Part shown: in pieces, positions 45,343 to 57,075 of the stretch
Layout: every line of letters starts with the position of its first letter
Position numbering within the stretch: position 1 is the first letter of the stretch
Source of the DNA: Isoetes taiwanensis
Taxonomy: Eukaryota; Streptophyta; Lycopodiopsida; Isoetales; Isoetaceae
DNA: 64,000 nucleotides
Assembly: GCA_021234155.1 (NCBI GenBank)
Contig: JAJEKV010000009.1
Location: 7,487,546 to 7,551,545 of the forward strand
Direction of reading: 5' to 3'
Position numbers and translations under genes: made by a program
Notes under the pieces: generated by a model
Told to the model about the DNA's origin: nothing
Seen by the model: only the letters and a program-made list of their open reading frames with translations
Databases searched by the model: none

Positions 45343-47578
45343 TGTGACGTTCCAAGTATTTATACGGTATACGTATAAATATATTGACACGTCACCCAGT
45401 ATAGATACGCCACCATGGGTTATGGTAACCTAGGGGGTTGACCTAAAAGGGATTTAATTAGCTATGTTAATTAAATCATTAAATATAATAACCTATGTTT
45501 AAGGAAATTAATAATTAAGGAAGGAAGGAAGGAAGGAAAAATTTTTAACGTCCACGGAACCCAATCGGGTTATGGGACCAAGTACATAAGGGACCGAAGT
45601 CCTGGACCGAAGTCCAAACAAGAACATGGGCCGAAGCCCTTAAACCAAAGCACAACGTGAGCTAGAACACAACCCTCATGACCCGGATTAAAAACCACCT
45701 GGGAAAAAACCGTTGCCAGGATGACTATGGCTGCTCACCGATCCAAAAATCCATGCTGTTGCACAAGCAACAAGCATACCTTCATACCTCCAGCAGGCAA
45801 AGCTTCACCAAGCAACTCCGAACCGTAACCTCTTCACAACTGGGTGCTGGAAAACAGACGCCCCCAACGCCAATCGCCCAGACACGCAGGGAAGGCGGCG
45901 CTCAGAAAAACCGCTCAGGGAAATCGCCCATCGGAGGTGCCTCCTCACCCATCCACCAGCCCTGCGCCAAGGCGCCAGCACCCCCAGGTATGCGCGCAGG
46001 CGGACATCCACTCAGGCACACACAGGGGCGCCATCCTTCACTGCCGCTGCTCCAACGCCATCCATCACTGCATCCGCTCGGGCAGGCCTCAGGCAGCGCC
46101 TCAGGCAGGCGCCAGGCGCCAGGCGCCAGGGCAAAGGGAAGAACGGAGGGAAGGACAATTAAGCTAATTATGGTTTAGGAAGGCGCCACCTGGCCAAACT
46201 CGATTGGCCAGCATGGTGATTACTAATTGGATCCATTAAGGTGGATCACCACCCCCATATCAACCATAATCGAACCAGCAGAGCGCCCAAGGAGCAGTTG
46301 AGCGCCCAAGAACTGTTGCTGACTTCACCAAATCACTAAACAATAGCTGTCGCTGCCACCCTAGTTACAGCACTATGGAAGCACCCCACGATAATGGTTC
46401 CAGCCGAAACACGGGTTAGTAGTAGTTTAGCTTGTGAATTGTAGGATAGTACTTCAGTACTCTCTTTTCTGATTGCCTTTGTTGAAATTAACCCTTCTCT
46501 GGTAAGTAGGATTACATTTCAATTATGAATGGTGCTCTGTTAAGAAATGATTGATGTATCTATGAAGTATTCGGTAGCTTCCGTTAAACAGGGGTTTAAA
46601 GGGGGGGTAGAGACCTCTGAGCTCATATATGATAGTATGTTCCTAGATAGAGCCCTGTAATATTCCCATTAGATGCGGCCTATGTGCAAGAGACCATTGG
46701 GTTGTAGACACTATGGTCTGGCTTAGCACCATAAAAGGGACGCAGTGGTGAAGTGGGGGTGGGGTCTTGCACGAACATAAAAGGCTCCTGAGACTCCTAC
46801 AGTGGGCTAGGCCTGATAGCCGGTCACGTAGAGGGCCGGGTATGGTTCTGACACTCCCTGGGTGTAGAGGTGTGATCCGTATGGAGCATCTTGCACTTTG
46901 AGTAGATTTAGGGTGAGTAAGTTGGGTAAGGATGCGGGGGTCGCTGATGCGGCACGCATTCTCTAGCTCACCCATGGAACCACTGTGATCCTGGAAGGGG
47001 ACGCTTCCCTGACCTGCCTCATCGGACCGGGGCGTCATGAACCCTGGAGTAGGCTCAAAAGGGTGATACCTTGAGTCTGCGTCTCCGGAAGGCTATAGCG
47101 AAGCCATAGCGTGGATCGACCCATCTGCAAAGTGTGCACAGGAGGGGCGGATGGAGTGGACCACCCTAGCCGATGTTCTATGCCAGCCAACGCCAGGTTA
47201 TACCTCTGTCTGCTGATCTCTTGAGACCGAGCCGTCAGTCCGTCCTCACAGGAGTCTGAACCGGGGTAGAACCTGGGGTTTGGGTGTTTTCTTAGATAGA
47301 TGCATATTCTTTGCCGTTGGTGCTTGGATGGATGTGCCACCCTTCGTGGTGGTTAATTATATATGATTTATGCTGTGTGCTAACCCTTGTATTCATGCTT
47401 CCGCGACGTAGGAGAAGGCGTGGGCCGAATGACACCTCCGTGCCCTTCACTCGAGCATCTCTAAGTAGATGGCCCGGGTCAGACGGAGGGCCCTGCTCAT
47501 GGCGAGATGGTCGCCATGGGAGGGGAAAGTCCCCGTATGTATACAGCCGGGGGTCATATATATTCAGGGAGCGTCACA
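45343..47578 (+). repeat. 5' LTR of element D
   Basis: Begins TGTGACGTTCC and ends GGGAGCGTCACA, 2,236 bp, followed by TGGTATCAGAGCC. It carries the shared LTR core at about 46600-47290 (CTGCAAAGTGTGCACAGG then AGGGGCGG at 47124-47150). A GC-rich stretch at 45800-46150 has open frames on both strands with low-complexity Pro/Ala/Arg content, not convincing as genes. Confidence 0.85.
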
Positions 47579-47579
47579 G

Positions 47580-47592
47580 TGGTATCAGAGCC
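47580..47592 (+). promoter_or_regulatory. Primer-binding site of D
   Basis: TGGTATCAGAGCC, initiator-Met tRNA type, one base after the LTR end. Confidence 0.9.
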
Positions 47593-48357
47593 GTGATTTC
47601 GGTTGCGCGAAATCATAGCACTGGCCAAACCCTAACTCGTAGTTCGTTAGTTAGGAGGAGGCTAATCTAGTGTGTTGTTTAGTCCTCTTTGATGTTTGGC
47701 TTTGTGTTAAGTTAAAGTAAGAAATTGTAGGTTTAAAGAAGTTAGGGCGACTGGAGGCCCAAGTTTGGAGGGGTTATAAATTTTTGTAGGTAGTTCAAAT
47801 GAAGGAGAAAGTGGTTCCATTGGATCGGGCGTACCCCAAATACCCTAGGACGGTCGTCGCAGGCGGAAAAATGGTCAAGGGAAGGCCTGAGAGTCAACTC
47901 GGGCGCCGCTTGATTTTTGTCGCCTTGCAGTCGAGGTGGGAGAGCCAAAAATGCAGTCGGCGCCCGACCGTACCGTCGCGAGTCAACGCGGACCCGAAAG
48001 TCAACCCGGGCGCTTGCTTGCCGTCGACCCCGGTCGCGGTGGGGAGGCGTAAGAATGCCGTCGGAGAGGCCCGTATGTTTCCGCGTATTTCCGCCGGATA
48101 AATATTTTATAATAAAAAAAATAAAAAGTTAATAAGAAAAAAATAAAAAAAAAATTTTAAAAGTTAGCCGGCCGTTACACTTTTTACCCCCGCCTTGCCT
48201 TCAGCGCCTCCGCCGCCGGATCCGACACCCGCCATAGCCGCCAGATCTGACCTTGCTTCTTCGCCCTAGTTCCTCGCTAACCCTAACGCTTGCACTTCCG
48301 CTTCCCTAGCCGCAAGCGCCCTACCGCTTGTTCTTCTAGACCTTAGTGCCATAAGCC
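47593..48357 (+). other. Leader of D with a roughly 90-bp tandem repeat
   Basis: Two copies of a GC-rich unit containing GTCAAC, GGGCGC, CGAGGTGGG-like and AATGC-GTCGG text (47893-48080), then an A-rich stretch before ORF1. No palindromes like those of A are seen. Confidence 0.6.
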
Positions 48358-49592
48358 ATGGCCAACACCAAGAGTGCTCCGGACCCCACTACCCTTACTA
48401 TAGCCCAGATCTACACTTTGATCGCTCGGAATATGGCTACCGACCCTGCTTTGATTCACATACTTCTAGGCGAAGTTGGTCAACTTGATTTGATAACAAC
48501 GATAGGATCCCTATCCAATCTATCATTTCGGAGCCGTTCTTGGTCGGTGAACCTCATGACTTCCTTACACCATGGTACGGAGCAACCCGACTTGGTCATG
48601 ATTTCGTCAAAGTTCTACCCTCAGAATGTGAAGGACACACCGAGGAGGAGGACATAAGGGATGAGGCCGATCGCCGCGCTTACAGCTTGGGGAGGATGGC
48701 CGGTGGAGATAGAACGAGAGATAGAACGGGTTTTCGGGGTAGGGAGTACCTGCACCTCTGTGGATGGAGTATTTGTCATAGATGGCGTATGATTGAGATT
48801 CCCGCATCAATGGCATGAAGTTTCCTGTGAGCTTCATGTGGGGAGTCTTCTCGATATCACTGGATTACTTAACAACGATCCAGATTGATATGAGCCGATG
48901 GCCCAACCGTACCACGCTGAACTTCTTCGGGCCAAGTAGCAGCACAACATTATGCTCGAGGTTGAAGAAGACCTTAGGAGAGCCTGTGAGTTCCGGAAGA
49001 GCAGGAGAGGATCCAAAGGGAGAAAGAGGAGAAGGTCCGCAGGAGGGGTTAGAACAGGCGAAGGGGATCGGGGAGTGGGCAGGGGCCAACCAAACAGAGC
49101 ATACGATCGGAAGCGGAGGAAATCCGTAGGCCGGAAGTCCGCAAAATGATACAAGGAAAAGTTAAATTTGCCGGGCGCTTTTAAGAACGCCGGAACTCCG
49201 GAGGGAAGCGGTGGATGCGTCCCCAGGCGTTGGGGCCAAGGCCCACCTGCACAAAGGGGCGGCGTCCCAACCCTGCTCCTCCAGAGGAAACCCCATCGGT
49301 ACCCGACCGCCGCGCACTGTCAGCCTTTACGGGGAGATCCGTAAGTTTCGAAGATCAACCCAACCACGATCACGGAAGCTCCCCTTCGGAGGTTGGTTCG
49401 GGAGATTGCCCAGGAATTCAAAACCGACCTCCGCTTCCAGACGTTTGCCATTTTGGCACTCCAAGAGGCTGCGGAGGCCTATCTAGTGGCACTTTTGGTG
49501 GCGCTAATCTTTCTTGTGATCCACACAAAAGGGTCACCATCATGCCTAAGGATTTAGCCCTCGCCAAGAGGATTCGGGGGGAGCATCCTTAG
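48358..49592 (+). pseudogene. ORF1 of D: histone H3-like protein, frame-broken
   Basis: Starts MANTKSAPDP, which aligns with MARTKQTAR in A (MA-x-TK), and ends with an H3 C-terminus. Between them is poorly resolved charged sequence split over frames. The H3 part spans about 49285-49592: KPHRY (49288-49302), [26 protein letters not shown], then [14 protein letters not shown] single missing T in the run near 49495 shifts the frame before [20 protein letters not shown] and the stop. All helices of the histone fold are present. The matching E copy lacks this shift, so the break may be a sequencing error. Confidence 0.8.
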
Positions 49593-49781
49593 CATATTTT
49601 GCAGGGTTTTCACATTGTAAATATTTTTGATATTTAATAAAAACTTTTTATTTTGTATTAAAACTTCTTATTTTTGTAATAAATGCGAAAATCTTTGACG
49701 TTAGCATAAATAAAAGGGTTCACAAGCATCTTCAAAGTTTCATTTCATTTGCTATATTTGTTTTCCTCCTCCCTTCTAGCC
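49593..49781. other. ORF1-ORF2 intergenic region of D
   Basis: AT-rich, ends in a pyrimidine tract with CTTCTAG just before the ORF2 ATG. Nearly identical to 61193-61384 in E. Confidence 0.6.
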
Positions 49782-51349
49782 ATGGCAGCCACAGACCTTC
49801 TTGCATGGTACCAAGGCCGGAGAGCATTGGGATCGCAAGTGCCCTTCGACACCATTTAAGCCCCTTGCTATGTGGTAGCCTTGATCTCATCACTAATATG
49901 CGGTGGCACCCAGTTATGCGGGTTCTTAGACTTTTACATAGAGGAGATGCTTCCTTTGTGTATCCCTCTTGGGGATCCTCCCGGTTGTATCTAGAGCGGG
50001 GAGGTAGTAGGGATATGTTAGGAAGTGATACCCCGCAGCGTATGATGTCTTTGGAAGGAAAGCTTAGATGGGGCAAGCACACGCCGGTTATGCGGCATCG
50101 GGCGACAATATCTTGAAGTTGCCTTACGCCCTAGCCATCGTCATGGATCAATACGTTGAGGATGAGACTTTGCACAAGAGAGAAAGGCAAACTTCAGAAT
50201 CTTCGAGGAGGGAGAAGATGAGCATATAGGCATGAGTGACTTCACCCGTTGGAAGCAGTTGGCAGAGGAGATGCCACCACGCCGGGAACAAGCTGCACGC
50301 TTGTCAGGGCTAGACGCCCTTCCAATTGTGTATCACCAAGGGTAAGAATACCTTCTCTTGGATGATATCATCTGGACCTATCACATGGTGGCCGGATTTA
50401 AGCGCAGGCGTAAAGACCATGTACTTTATGAGCTAGCGGAGTACTATATGGATGATTTCATCGACTTCGCTCCTATTGAGCTTCCTCCGGAGGTGCAGCA
50501 GTTACTCCAATTCCACCAGGAGACCCTAGAGCCAGCTGAAACTTTGCTACGGCTTCGGGAACTAGTGATGCAGGATCCGCCCTCTCAGCCTTCACCGGAT
50601 GCCTTTACAGCTATGGGACCTCATGTTCCAAACATTAATATGGTCGAGGTTCCCTCCGATTCGGATGAGGAGGGAGAGGATCTATACCATAACCCTGCTC
50701 ATTTGAAGGAAGGGCAGTAAGAGCTCAAGGAAGAAGAAGTCCCTATGGACTTAGACAAGGAGGTTGTTACTGTAGCAGGGGTCATTGACCCGAACACGGT
50801 TCATCATTTGACCGATACATGGATATCAGATTCTTCATCCAAAACTCGCCGATTCTGCTACCTCCACTTACTATATTCCTCTGCTAACTTCTATTCCTTT
50901 TATCATGCAGGCATCCGGCGGTTAAGGCATACTGTTAGCTTTCCACCCCGCAAGGGAAGGTATTGGGAAACCACCTTACCCGCTTCTTCTTATCAGCTTT
51001 TCGACAGGGGCAAGTTCTTTTTATAGCCCGAGATTTAGGGCCGGAGGCCGAAGCTTCATGGTGGACCCTCCGTGCCCTATCCACATTGGCCGGGCATAAG
51101 AAGCTTCCCTATCATACATTTACTTATGTACTCGTACGACGAGATCTTGCCCTGACAGCCTTGGGCCAAGACATTGCACCTTGGATGAGTATGAAGCTCC
51201 TGACGGCGGCCCCACTGGCTGTTGCCTATCCGCCAGAGGTTGCCTCCATTGCGGCTGCCACCGTAGACCCAGGGGTGACTCTGCTACGACACCGACCGCC
51301 GCCACCACCTCCTCGGCCTAAGGATGAGGAGGGGGGACCTAGCTCTTAA
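49782..51349 (+). pseudogene. ORF2 of D: unknown accessory protein
   Basis: Same gene as 61385-62954 in E and related to ORF2 of A. The first part is frame-broken here (compare E). The segment 50358-50720 is open and contains YMDDFIDFAPIELPPEVQQL and an acidic tail with SDSDEEGED. A splice-like CATGCAG at 50910 precedes the last part. The C-terminal block 50963-51349 (QGQVLFIARDLG, TYVLVRRDLALTAL) aligns with the end of ORF2 in A and finishes in a Pro run. No known fold recognised. Confidence 0.65.
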
Positions 51350-51544
51350 ATAATTGTATCACGCATTTTGTATTGCGTATAGATGTAGAATTTTGGTTTG
51401 GCAATTTCTTTAGCCATTCTATAGTTATGACATACCATCTTCTTATCAATTGTGACTGTTGTCTCAATGAATATAATTAAAATTGTTCTCTTCCATGACG
51501 CGTTCATCTATTTATTAGAGTTTACGGCATAATGAAATCGTTCA
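51350..51544. other. ORF2-ORF3 intergenic region of D
   Basis: AT-rich non-coding DNA. A TTGCAG splice-acceptor-like site lies just inside the ORF3 frame at about 51568-51573. Confidence 0.5.
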
Positions 51545-52033
51545 ATGTTCTATATTCATTTCTATCGTCTTGCAGAAGTAACACTTGAAGAATATAAAGA
51601 GAGGATTACCGACCTGATAAGGAGGGATGACCCAGGGCCATCCGACCAGGACTATGGCCAAAGGTATGGGGAGTACCCGGAATGGGACGAGGGTTACGAG
51701 ATGGAACCCGCACCACCAGGGGAGCCCTATGATCCAGCCAAGGGGATGGAGATAGTCAACATTCTCAGGGAACGGGCCTTCGAGGATCTGAAGCAAACTC
51801 TTCGCCGCACATGGGACTATTGGGACATGTCAAGGCACGAAGCTTTCGAGGACGCCAACGACCACCTGTGGCAAATCTTCTATGCATTAAGGAGGCTTTT
51901 CAATCTCCTTATTATTAGCCCAACGCTAGATTACCAATCTGTAATAGTCCAGGCCTGGGCACGTTACAAGCTCGTTAGGGCTGTACGTGAAAGTGTTCGC
52001 TATTCAATCTTGTACCCATTTGCGAACCCCTAG
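51545..52033 (+). CDS. ORF3 of D: unknown acidic protein
   Basis: An open frame of 162 codons; the real start may be the splice-like site at 51573 (then EVTLEEYKERITDLIRRD). Acidic and Tyr/Pro-rich in the middle, then a helical, basic C-terminus (FYALRRLFNLLIISP, RYKLVRAVRES). E has the same ORF, broken at its end. A has no counterpart between ORF2 and gag. Could be an N-terminal Gag module; unknown. Confidence 0.5.
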   Translation: MFYIHFYRLAEVTLEEYKERITDLIRRDDPGPSDQDYGQRYGEYPEWDEGYEMEPAPPGEPYDPAKGMEIVNILRERAFEDLKQTLRRTWDYWDMSRHEAFEDANDHLWQIFYALRRLFNLLIISPTLDYQSVIVQAWARYKLVRAVRESVRYSILYPFANP

Positions 52034-52292
52034 GCCCAGTCTCTTTGGTTTTGTTCTTGTGATGTTATATGTGAGTTGAACTTCAAATGTCCAATGTATA
52101 ATACCTGTCCTTGTATTATGTCTTTGTATTAACTTCTGTCACTACCAATATACTGAACCTTAATGTAATGACTGTTTTCACCTGTAATAAGGATCTTTGC
52201 CATTGTACTTTTTCTTGTAATCTTTCTCTAACCTATCCAAAATGACAATTTTGTGAGACCTTATGTCACTATAAGTCTGCTTATACCATTTT
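52034..52292. other. ORF3-gag spacer of D
   Basis: T-rich non-coding DNA, almost identical to 63627-63885 in E. Confidence 0.5.
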
Positions 52293-53480
52293 ATGCTGGA
52301 TATAGACGGTGAACGCAACCCCGCCTGGCAGACACCCTCAAATGCCAGTAGACTAACACCTGAACAGGAACTTATGTTAATGAAGAGGCAATTAGGCGAG
52401 TTGCAAGCTTATGTGTTGCACGCCAACCCACCACAGCACATACAAGAAGACAGACCTCCGCTACCACCCAGTCCACCTACACAGCAGCCGTCTCCACCTC
52501 AAACCAGCCCTGTATTTGCACAGAGAAGGCCCCATACTAAACGTCGTCGGAGTTCTTTTAGGGATAGTGCCACCTCCTCACCATCAACCACTTCTGTGTC
52601 CTCTGAGACGTCAGTATCATCTGGTGATTATGCAAAGCGCCGGGACAAGGAGTACCGTAAAACAGTTGACACGGCCATAACCAGTATATGGAAAAATAGG
52701 AAGCGGCCCGGTTTGATGGGAAATCTAGAATTTGAATGGAATGCAGAGTCCTAGTTGGATGAAATGAAGGAATTCGTAAATCTATGGCGCAGCGAGAAAA
52801 GGATACGAGGAAAGGTTGCCACCACAAACCTTACAGGAGCTGCCCGCATTTGGTGGAAGGGCTATGCTAGAGCCAAGCACCTGGATAGAAGCAAGTGCAA
52901 GTTTAAGAAGTTTGCCAAAGCCTTTAAGTCGCATTATGTGCCTCGTGCGCACAAATGCCAACAAATTCAGACCTTCTACAAAAGGTTAGAGCGAGGAAGG
53001 GTATGTCGGTTCGAGGCTTACATCGATGAATTTATCGCCCGAGGCTGTATGTACCGGTATGAATGAATGAAAAGAGGGCAGTGGAGGGCTACATTGAAGG
53101 GTTGGCCCCATCAATTAAACGAATGGTTAAGGCCATAGACCCGAAATCAGTTGCGGAGGCTGAGACCAAGGCATTGAGCCTCGAGGAGGACACACCAAAG
53201 AACCCGATGCTCTGCGTCCGCTCCTTACTGCTAGCGAACGACCGTCCACACCTTACAAAAACCCCCGCCGCCAAGTCGGGGCCCCTCTCGGGAACTCTTA
53301 TGGCGCCCGGAAAAGAAAGTCACGTTCAGCACAACCAGACAAAACGGAGAACAATGGGTAAGGAAGTTGGAACCTCTTACGGTTTATCCCTAAAGAGGCG
53401 AGAACAGCTCACCGAGATAAGGCATGCTACGGGTGTATGCGCGCCCGGACACTTCATGCAGAATTGTCCTTATGTCACGC
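52293..53480 (+). pseudogene. gag of D
   Basis: One frame runs from ATG 52293 across a TAG at 52752 to 53066: N-terminal LTPEQELMLMKRQLGELQ, a Pro- and Ser-rich stretch, YRKTVDTAITSIWKNRK, then capsid (AARIWWKGYARAK, FAKAFKSHYVPR). After a frameshift near 53060 it continues as KRAVEGYIEGLAPSIKRMV, and a zinc knuckle reads GHFMQNCPY at about 53448. The TAG aligns with a position that is sense in relatives. Confidence 0.75.
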
Positions 53481-56400
53481 AGACAGCCCGGTGGCCATGG
53501 TGGCTGACCTCGATTGGGACGATCTTGAGTCAACACTACACTGGCCGAGGAGGCTCCCGAGTTACATTCACGGCGGTCGTCTCATATCCTTGCAGCTATA
53601 AAAACTGGGGTAATGCCGGCAAGTCACCTCGCCTGTCATTTCCACCATAGGTCAAGTAGGCGGTAAAGCCTTTTGTAATTCTTATGGATACGGGGAAGTA
53701 CACATAATTTTGCTTCTCCTAGAATGGCCCAAGTCTTACGACTTGAAACATTGAGGTCCCGTCCGAGGCACATCCTCTAGCCAGTGGTAAGGTCGGACAT
53801 ACTCATGGCGCCGATCAATCTCAAGATGCGGTTACCAGTGCACCGGTGGCTTTTGGGTGCCGAAAGTTAATGGATATTGGCAAATACGACCTCATTGTTG
53901 GTATGGAATTCTTGGCATCCGCAAAAGCCAACATAGACTGCGAGAAAGCGGAAGTTACCTTCAACTTTGACTAATGGAGCCCGCGTCACTATAAAAGGTG
54001 AACCATTCAACCCTATTATGCAATCTATGTCCATCGAGGCAGTTAGATAAAGCTATCGCAAGGAGGAAAAGCTCCTCCGTCATTAGACTTGCCTCCATTG
54101 AGTCGGATGCTAGCGAAGCAAGTAATCGATACCTTGCGGAGGGATTGCCGATCTTCTCCGAGAATTTGGTGAGATGAGATCCGGAAGCTTCCTCCTTTTA
54201 GAGGGTAGAATGTGAGATAGCTTTAGAGCCGGTACTAAACCTACCAAGCAAGGCCCCATACCGTATGAGTCCTCGAGTTGGCGAGCTTAAGAAGCAACCG
54301 GGAGTTACTAAACCTAGGTTTCATTCGACCTAGTGTTTCGCCTTTTGGCGCTCCTATTCTTTTTGTTAAGAAAAAGGATGGCTCCTTGAGGATGTGTATT
54401 GATTATCGGCAACTCAACAAGCATACCATCAAGAATCGCTATGCTTTGCCTAGAAGCGAGAGATGATCTAATGGACCCGGTTGCAAGGGGCCAAATATTT
54501 CTCAAAGATTGATCTACGCTCCGGATACCATCAAATAAGGATTAAAGAGGACGACATCCATAAATCTGCTTTTCGCACTAGATATGGGCATTATGAGTTT
54601 ACCGTTATGCCTTTTGGATTAACAAATGCCCCAGCAACTTTCATGCGATTGATGAATGATGTCTTCCGACAATACTTGGATGATTTTGTTGTTATTTTCT
54701 TTGACGACATTCTCATCTATCGTTAAAACCCTAGAGGAGCATGAGAAACATCTAAGATTGGCCTGCAAAAGCTAGGGCGTCATCGACTCTTTGCCAAGTT
54801 CTCTAAGTGCAAGTTTGCCACTCCGAAGGTCGATTATTTGGGCCATGTCATTTCGGCGGAGAGGGAATTGCTTCTACAGATCCAAAGAAAGATAGAGGCC
54901 GAAGGGAATGGCCTATTCCATGAAATGTTCCAGGTCCAAAAGTTTCTTGGGATTAGCAGGATATTATCGAAAAATTTGTAAAGGATTTTGCAAAGATTGC
55001 AGCACCTCTTACAAATCTTACAAAGCATGAGAAGGTGAAGAAATTTGGATGGAACCTTTGGAAGGCAAAGGTCCAGCAAGTTTCAGTGAGCTTAAAGATG
55101 CCTTACTTGTCGACACCAGTTCTCACATTGCAGATAAAGGAAGGATAAACTAGTGGCAATGGATGCCGGTAAGATTGCCAACGGTGGAGTCCTAATGCGG
55201 GAGGGAGGGTTATTGCCTATGATTCAAAAGAAAATGAGCGAGGCGGGCAGCTACCCTACCCATGATCAGAAATTGTTAGTTGTCCTGGTGCCTAGCGGAT
55301 ATGGAGACACTACCTTCTTGGTAGAAGATTCGATTGGATCACGGATCATCAAAGTCTCAAGTTATTTATCCACCCGGCCAAATCTCAATCTCCGTCAGAG
55401 GAGATGGATGGAATTTCTGGAGGAGTACGATTTTGAGATTATGTATAAACCTGGAAAGCACAATGTGGTTGCGGATGCGTTATCACGCCATCCCTTGATA
55501 ACCCGAACCCATTGTAATGCAATCTCTACGCTCGCGAGTGAGTTTGGCAAACAGATAGAGCAGACCTTGGCCACAGATCCTGAGTTCTGTGAAGTTTGGG
55601 ATAGTTTGGCTAAGGAAGCTCGCACTGATAAGGAGCGAGAAGCCTTTCGTGCGTATAAGAAAGAGGGCAACTTGTTATATTACAAAGATAAGTTGTGTGT
55701 GCCGAGACTTGAGGGTACGAGCTAATCCTCCACGACACACAACTGACCCTATAGCTGGCCATCACGGGGGTTTATGAAGACCTACTTTAAGATTCGCTCC
55801 GGCTATTTACGGCCTTGATGAAAAGGACATTGCGGATACATTAGCGATTGTCGGTGTGTCGACAAACCAAAGTTGAGCAGTTAAGGATTCCAGGCGAGTT
55901 GCAACCCCAGGATGTGCCCAATGCCAAATGGGAAGTCATAACCATGGATTTCATTGTGGGCCTTCCACGTACTCTCCCTGGATATGATGTCTTAATGGTA
56001 GTGGTCGACAAATTGTCGAAAATGGCTCATTTCTTGCCATGTCGTTACCGGATACCCGCGGATGACCCAATCTTTGCTGCGCTATTTGCCAGGAGATCTT
56101 GATTTACGGAATGCCACGAGTTATTATATCCGGACAGGGGATCCCAAATTAAATGGCGCGTGAAAGATTTCTTTGCCACCATCCGACCAAGCTTGCAATG
56201 AATGCATATCATCATCCTCGAGCGGATATGGTGAGGGCAATCGGCGTACCAATCGCATTATAGAGGATATGCTAAGAAGTTATGTATGGAGTAAGCAATC
56301 ACAATGGGCTGACTATATTTATCTGGTTGAGTTCGCCTACAACAGCATGAAATAGGAGTCTTCCAGAATGTCTCCCTTTATGATAAATTATGGTTATCAA

Positions 56401-57075
56401 TGTCTTACTCCAGACACATGGCATAACCCCGTTTCTAAAGTGGAGGTTTCTCAACGACTTCTCTTGGAGATGCAAAATACAGTCGAAGAAGTTCGTGGGT
56501 ACTTATTAGCGCGCCTTGATCGTCGGAAAAGAGTGTCGCCGATAAGCATAGAACCCCACGCGTTTTCCAGGTCGGTGAATCCGTTTGGCTTAAGATTAAG
56601 GTAAAACAAGCCAAGCTTAAGATTGGCAACTGCAAGAAGTTGGCCCCGGATGGGCGTTCAATATTATTGGCGTGTTGGAGAGCGAACGCATACGGGCTTG
56701 GATTTGCCAGCCCGCTTGAAGATCCACAAGGTCTTTCCGTGAGTCTTCTGAAACAACACACCCCTCATCCGGGAGGAGGTTTTAGATACCCCAACCCTCC
56801 TAGAAATGGCGAGAGGAGCGGCTGGAGATAGTGCACGAAGCTCTTCTAATCGGGCTTATAAACAAACCAGAAGGACTCAAATATTGCAATACTTGGTTAA
56901 GTGGAAGCACTTACCAGTTGAGGATGCTACTTGGGTGATGAAGATAGACCTTGAGAAGCACTATCCGGACTTCATGCGGGATTCTCAAGGCCGCACCATC
57001 AACGATGCTATCAACCCCGCATCCGACGGTAAGCTTGCAACCTCGATTGCCAAGAGTAGCGCTCTAGAGGGGTAG
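53481..57075 (+). pseudogene. pol of D: protease to chromodomain, many small indels
   Basis: Protease near 53680 ([14 protein letters not shown]); RT in two open pieces, 54278-54466 ([19 protein letters not shown]) and 54481-54726 ([24 protein letters not shown]); RNase H 55153-55500 (MDAGKIANG, NLNLRQRRWMEF); integrase 55848-56355 (WEVITMDFIVGLPRT; the second catalytic region is scrambled near 56130); and a chromodomain 56806-57075 (QYLVKWKHLPVEDATW). Breaks are 1-4-base indels every 100-300 bp between stretches of well-preserved protein. That pattern is unlike old decay and may be technical. Confidence 0.8.

Larger units (their letters stand above)
45343..57075 (+). mobile_element. Element D: second H3-bearing chromovirus, no 3' LTR found
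   Basis: 5' LTR, PBS 47580, H3-like ORF1, ORF2, ORF3, gag and chromodomain-type pol, in that order. It belongs to the same broad family as A (shared gene order, ORF2 similarity, chromodomain wording) but is not a close copy. The 3' LTR is absent or unrecognisable before element E begins. Confidence 0.8.

Noticed and set aside
45678-46178. 166-codon frame in the LTR of D
   Set aside because: GC-rich, low-complexity Pro/Arg/His text in several frames, within an LTR, without homolog in related LTRs.
47311-47670. 119-codon frame across the LTR-PBS boundary of D
   Set aside because: It spans the LTR end and PBS, so it cannot be a conserved gene; composition is that of the LTR core.
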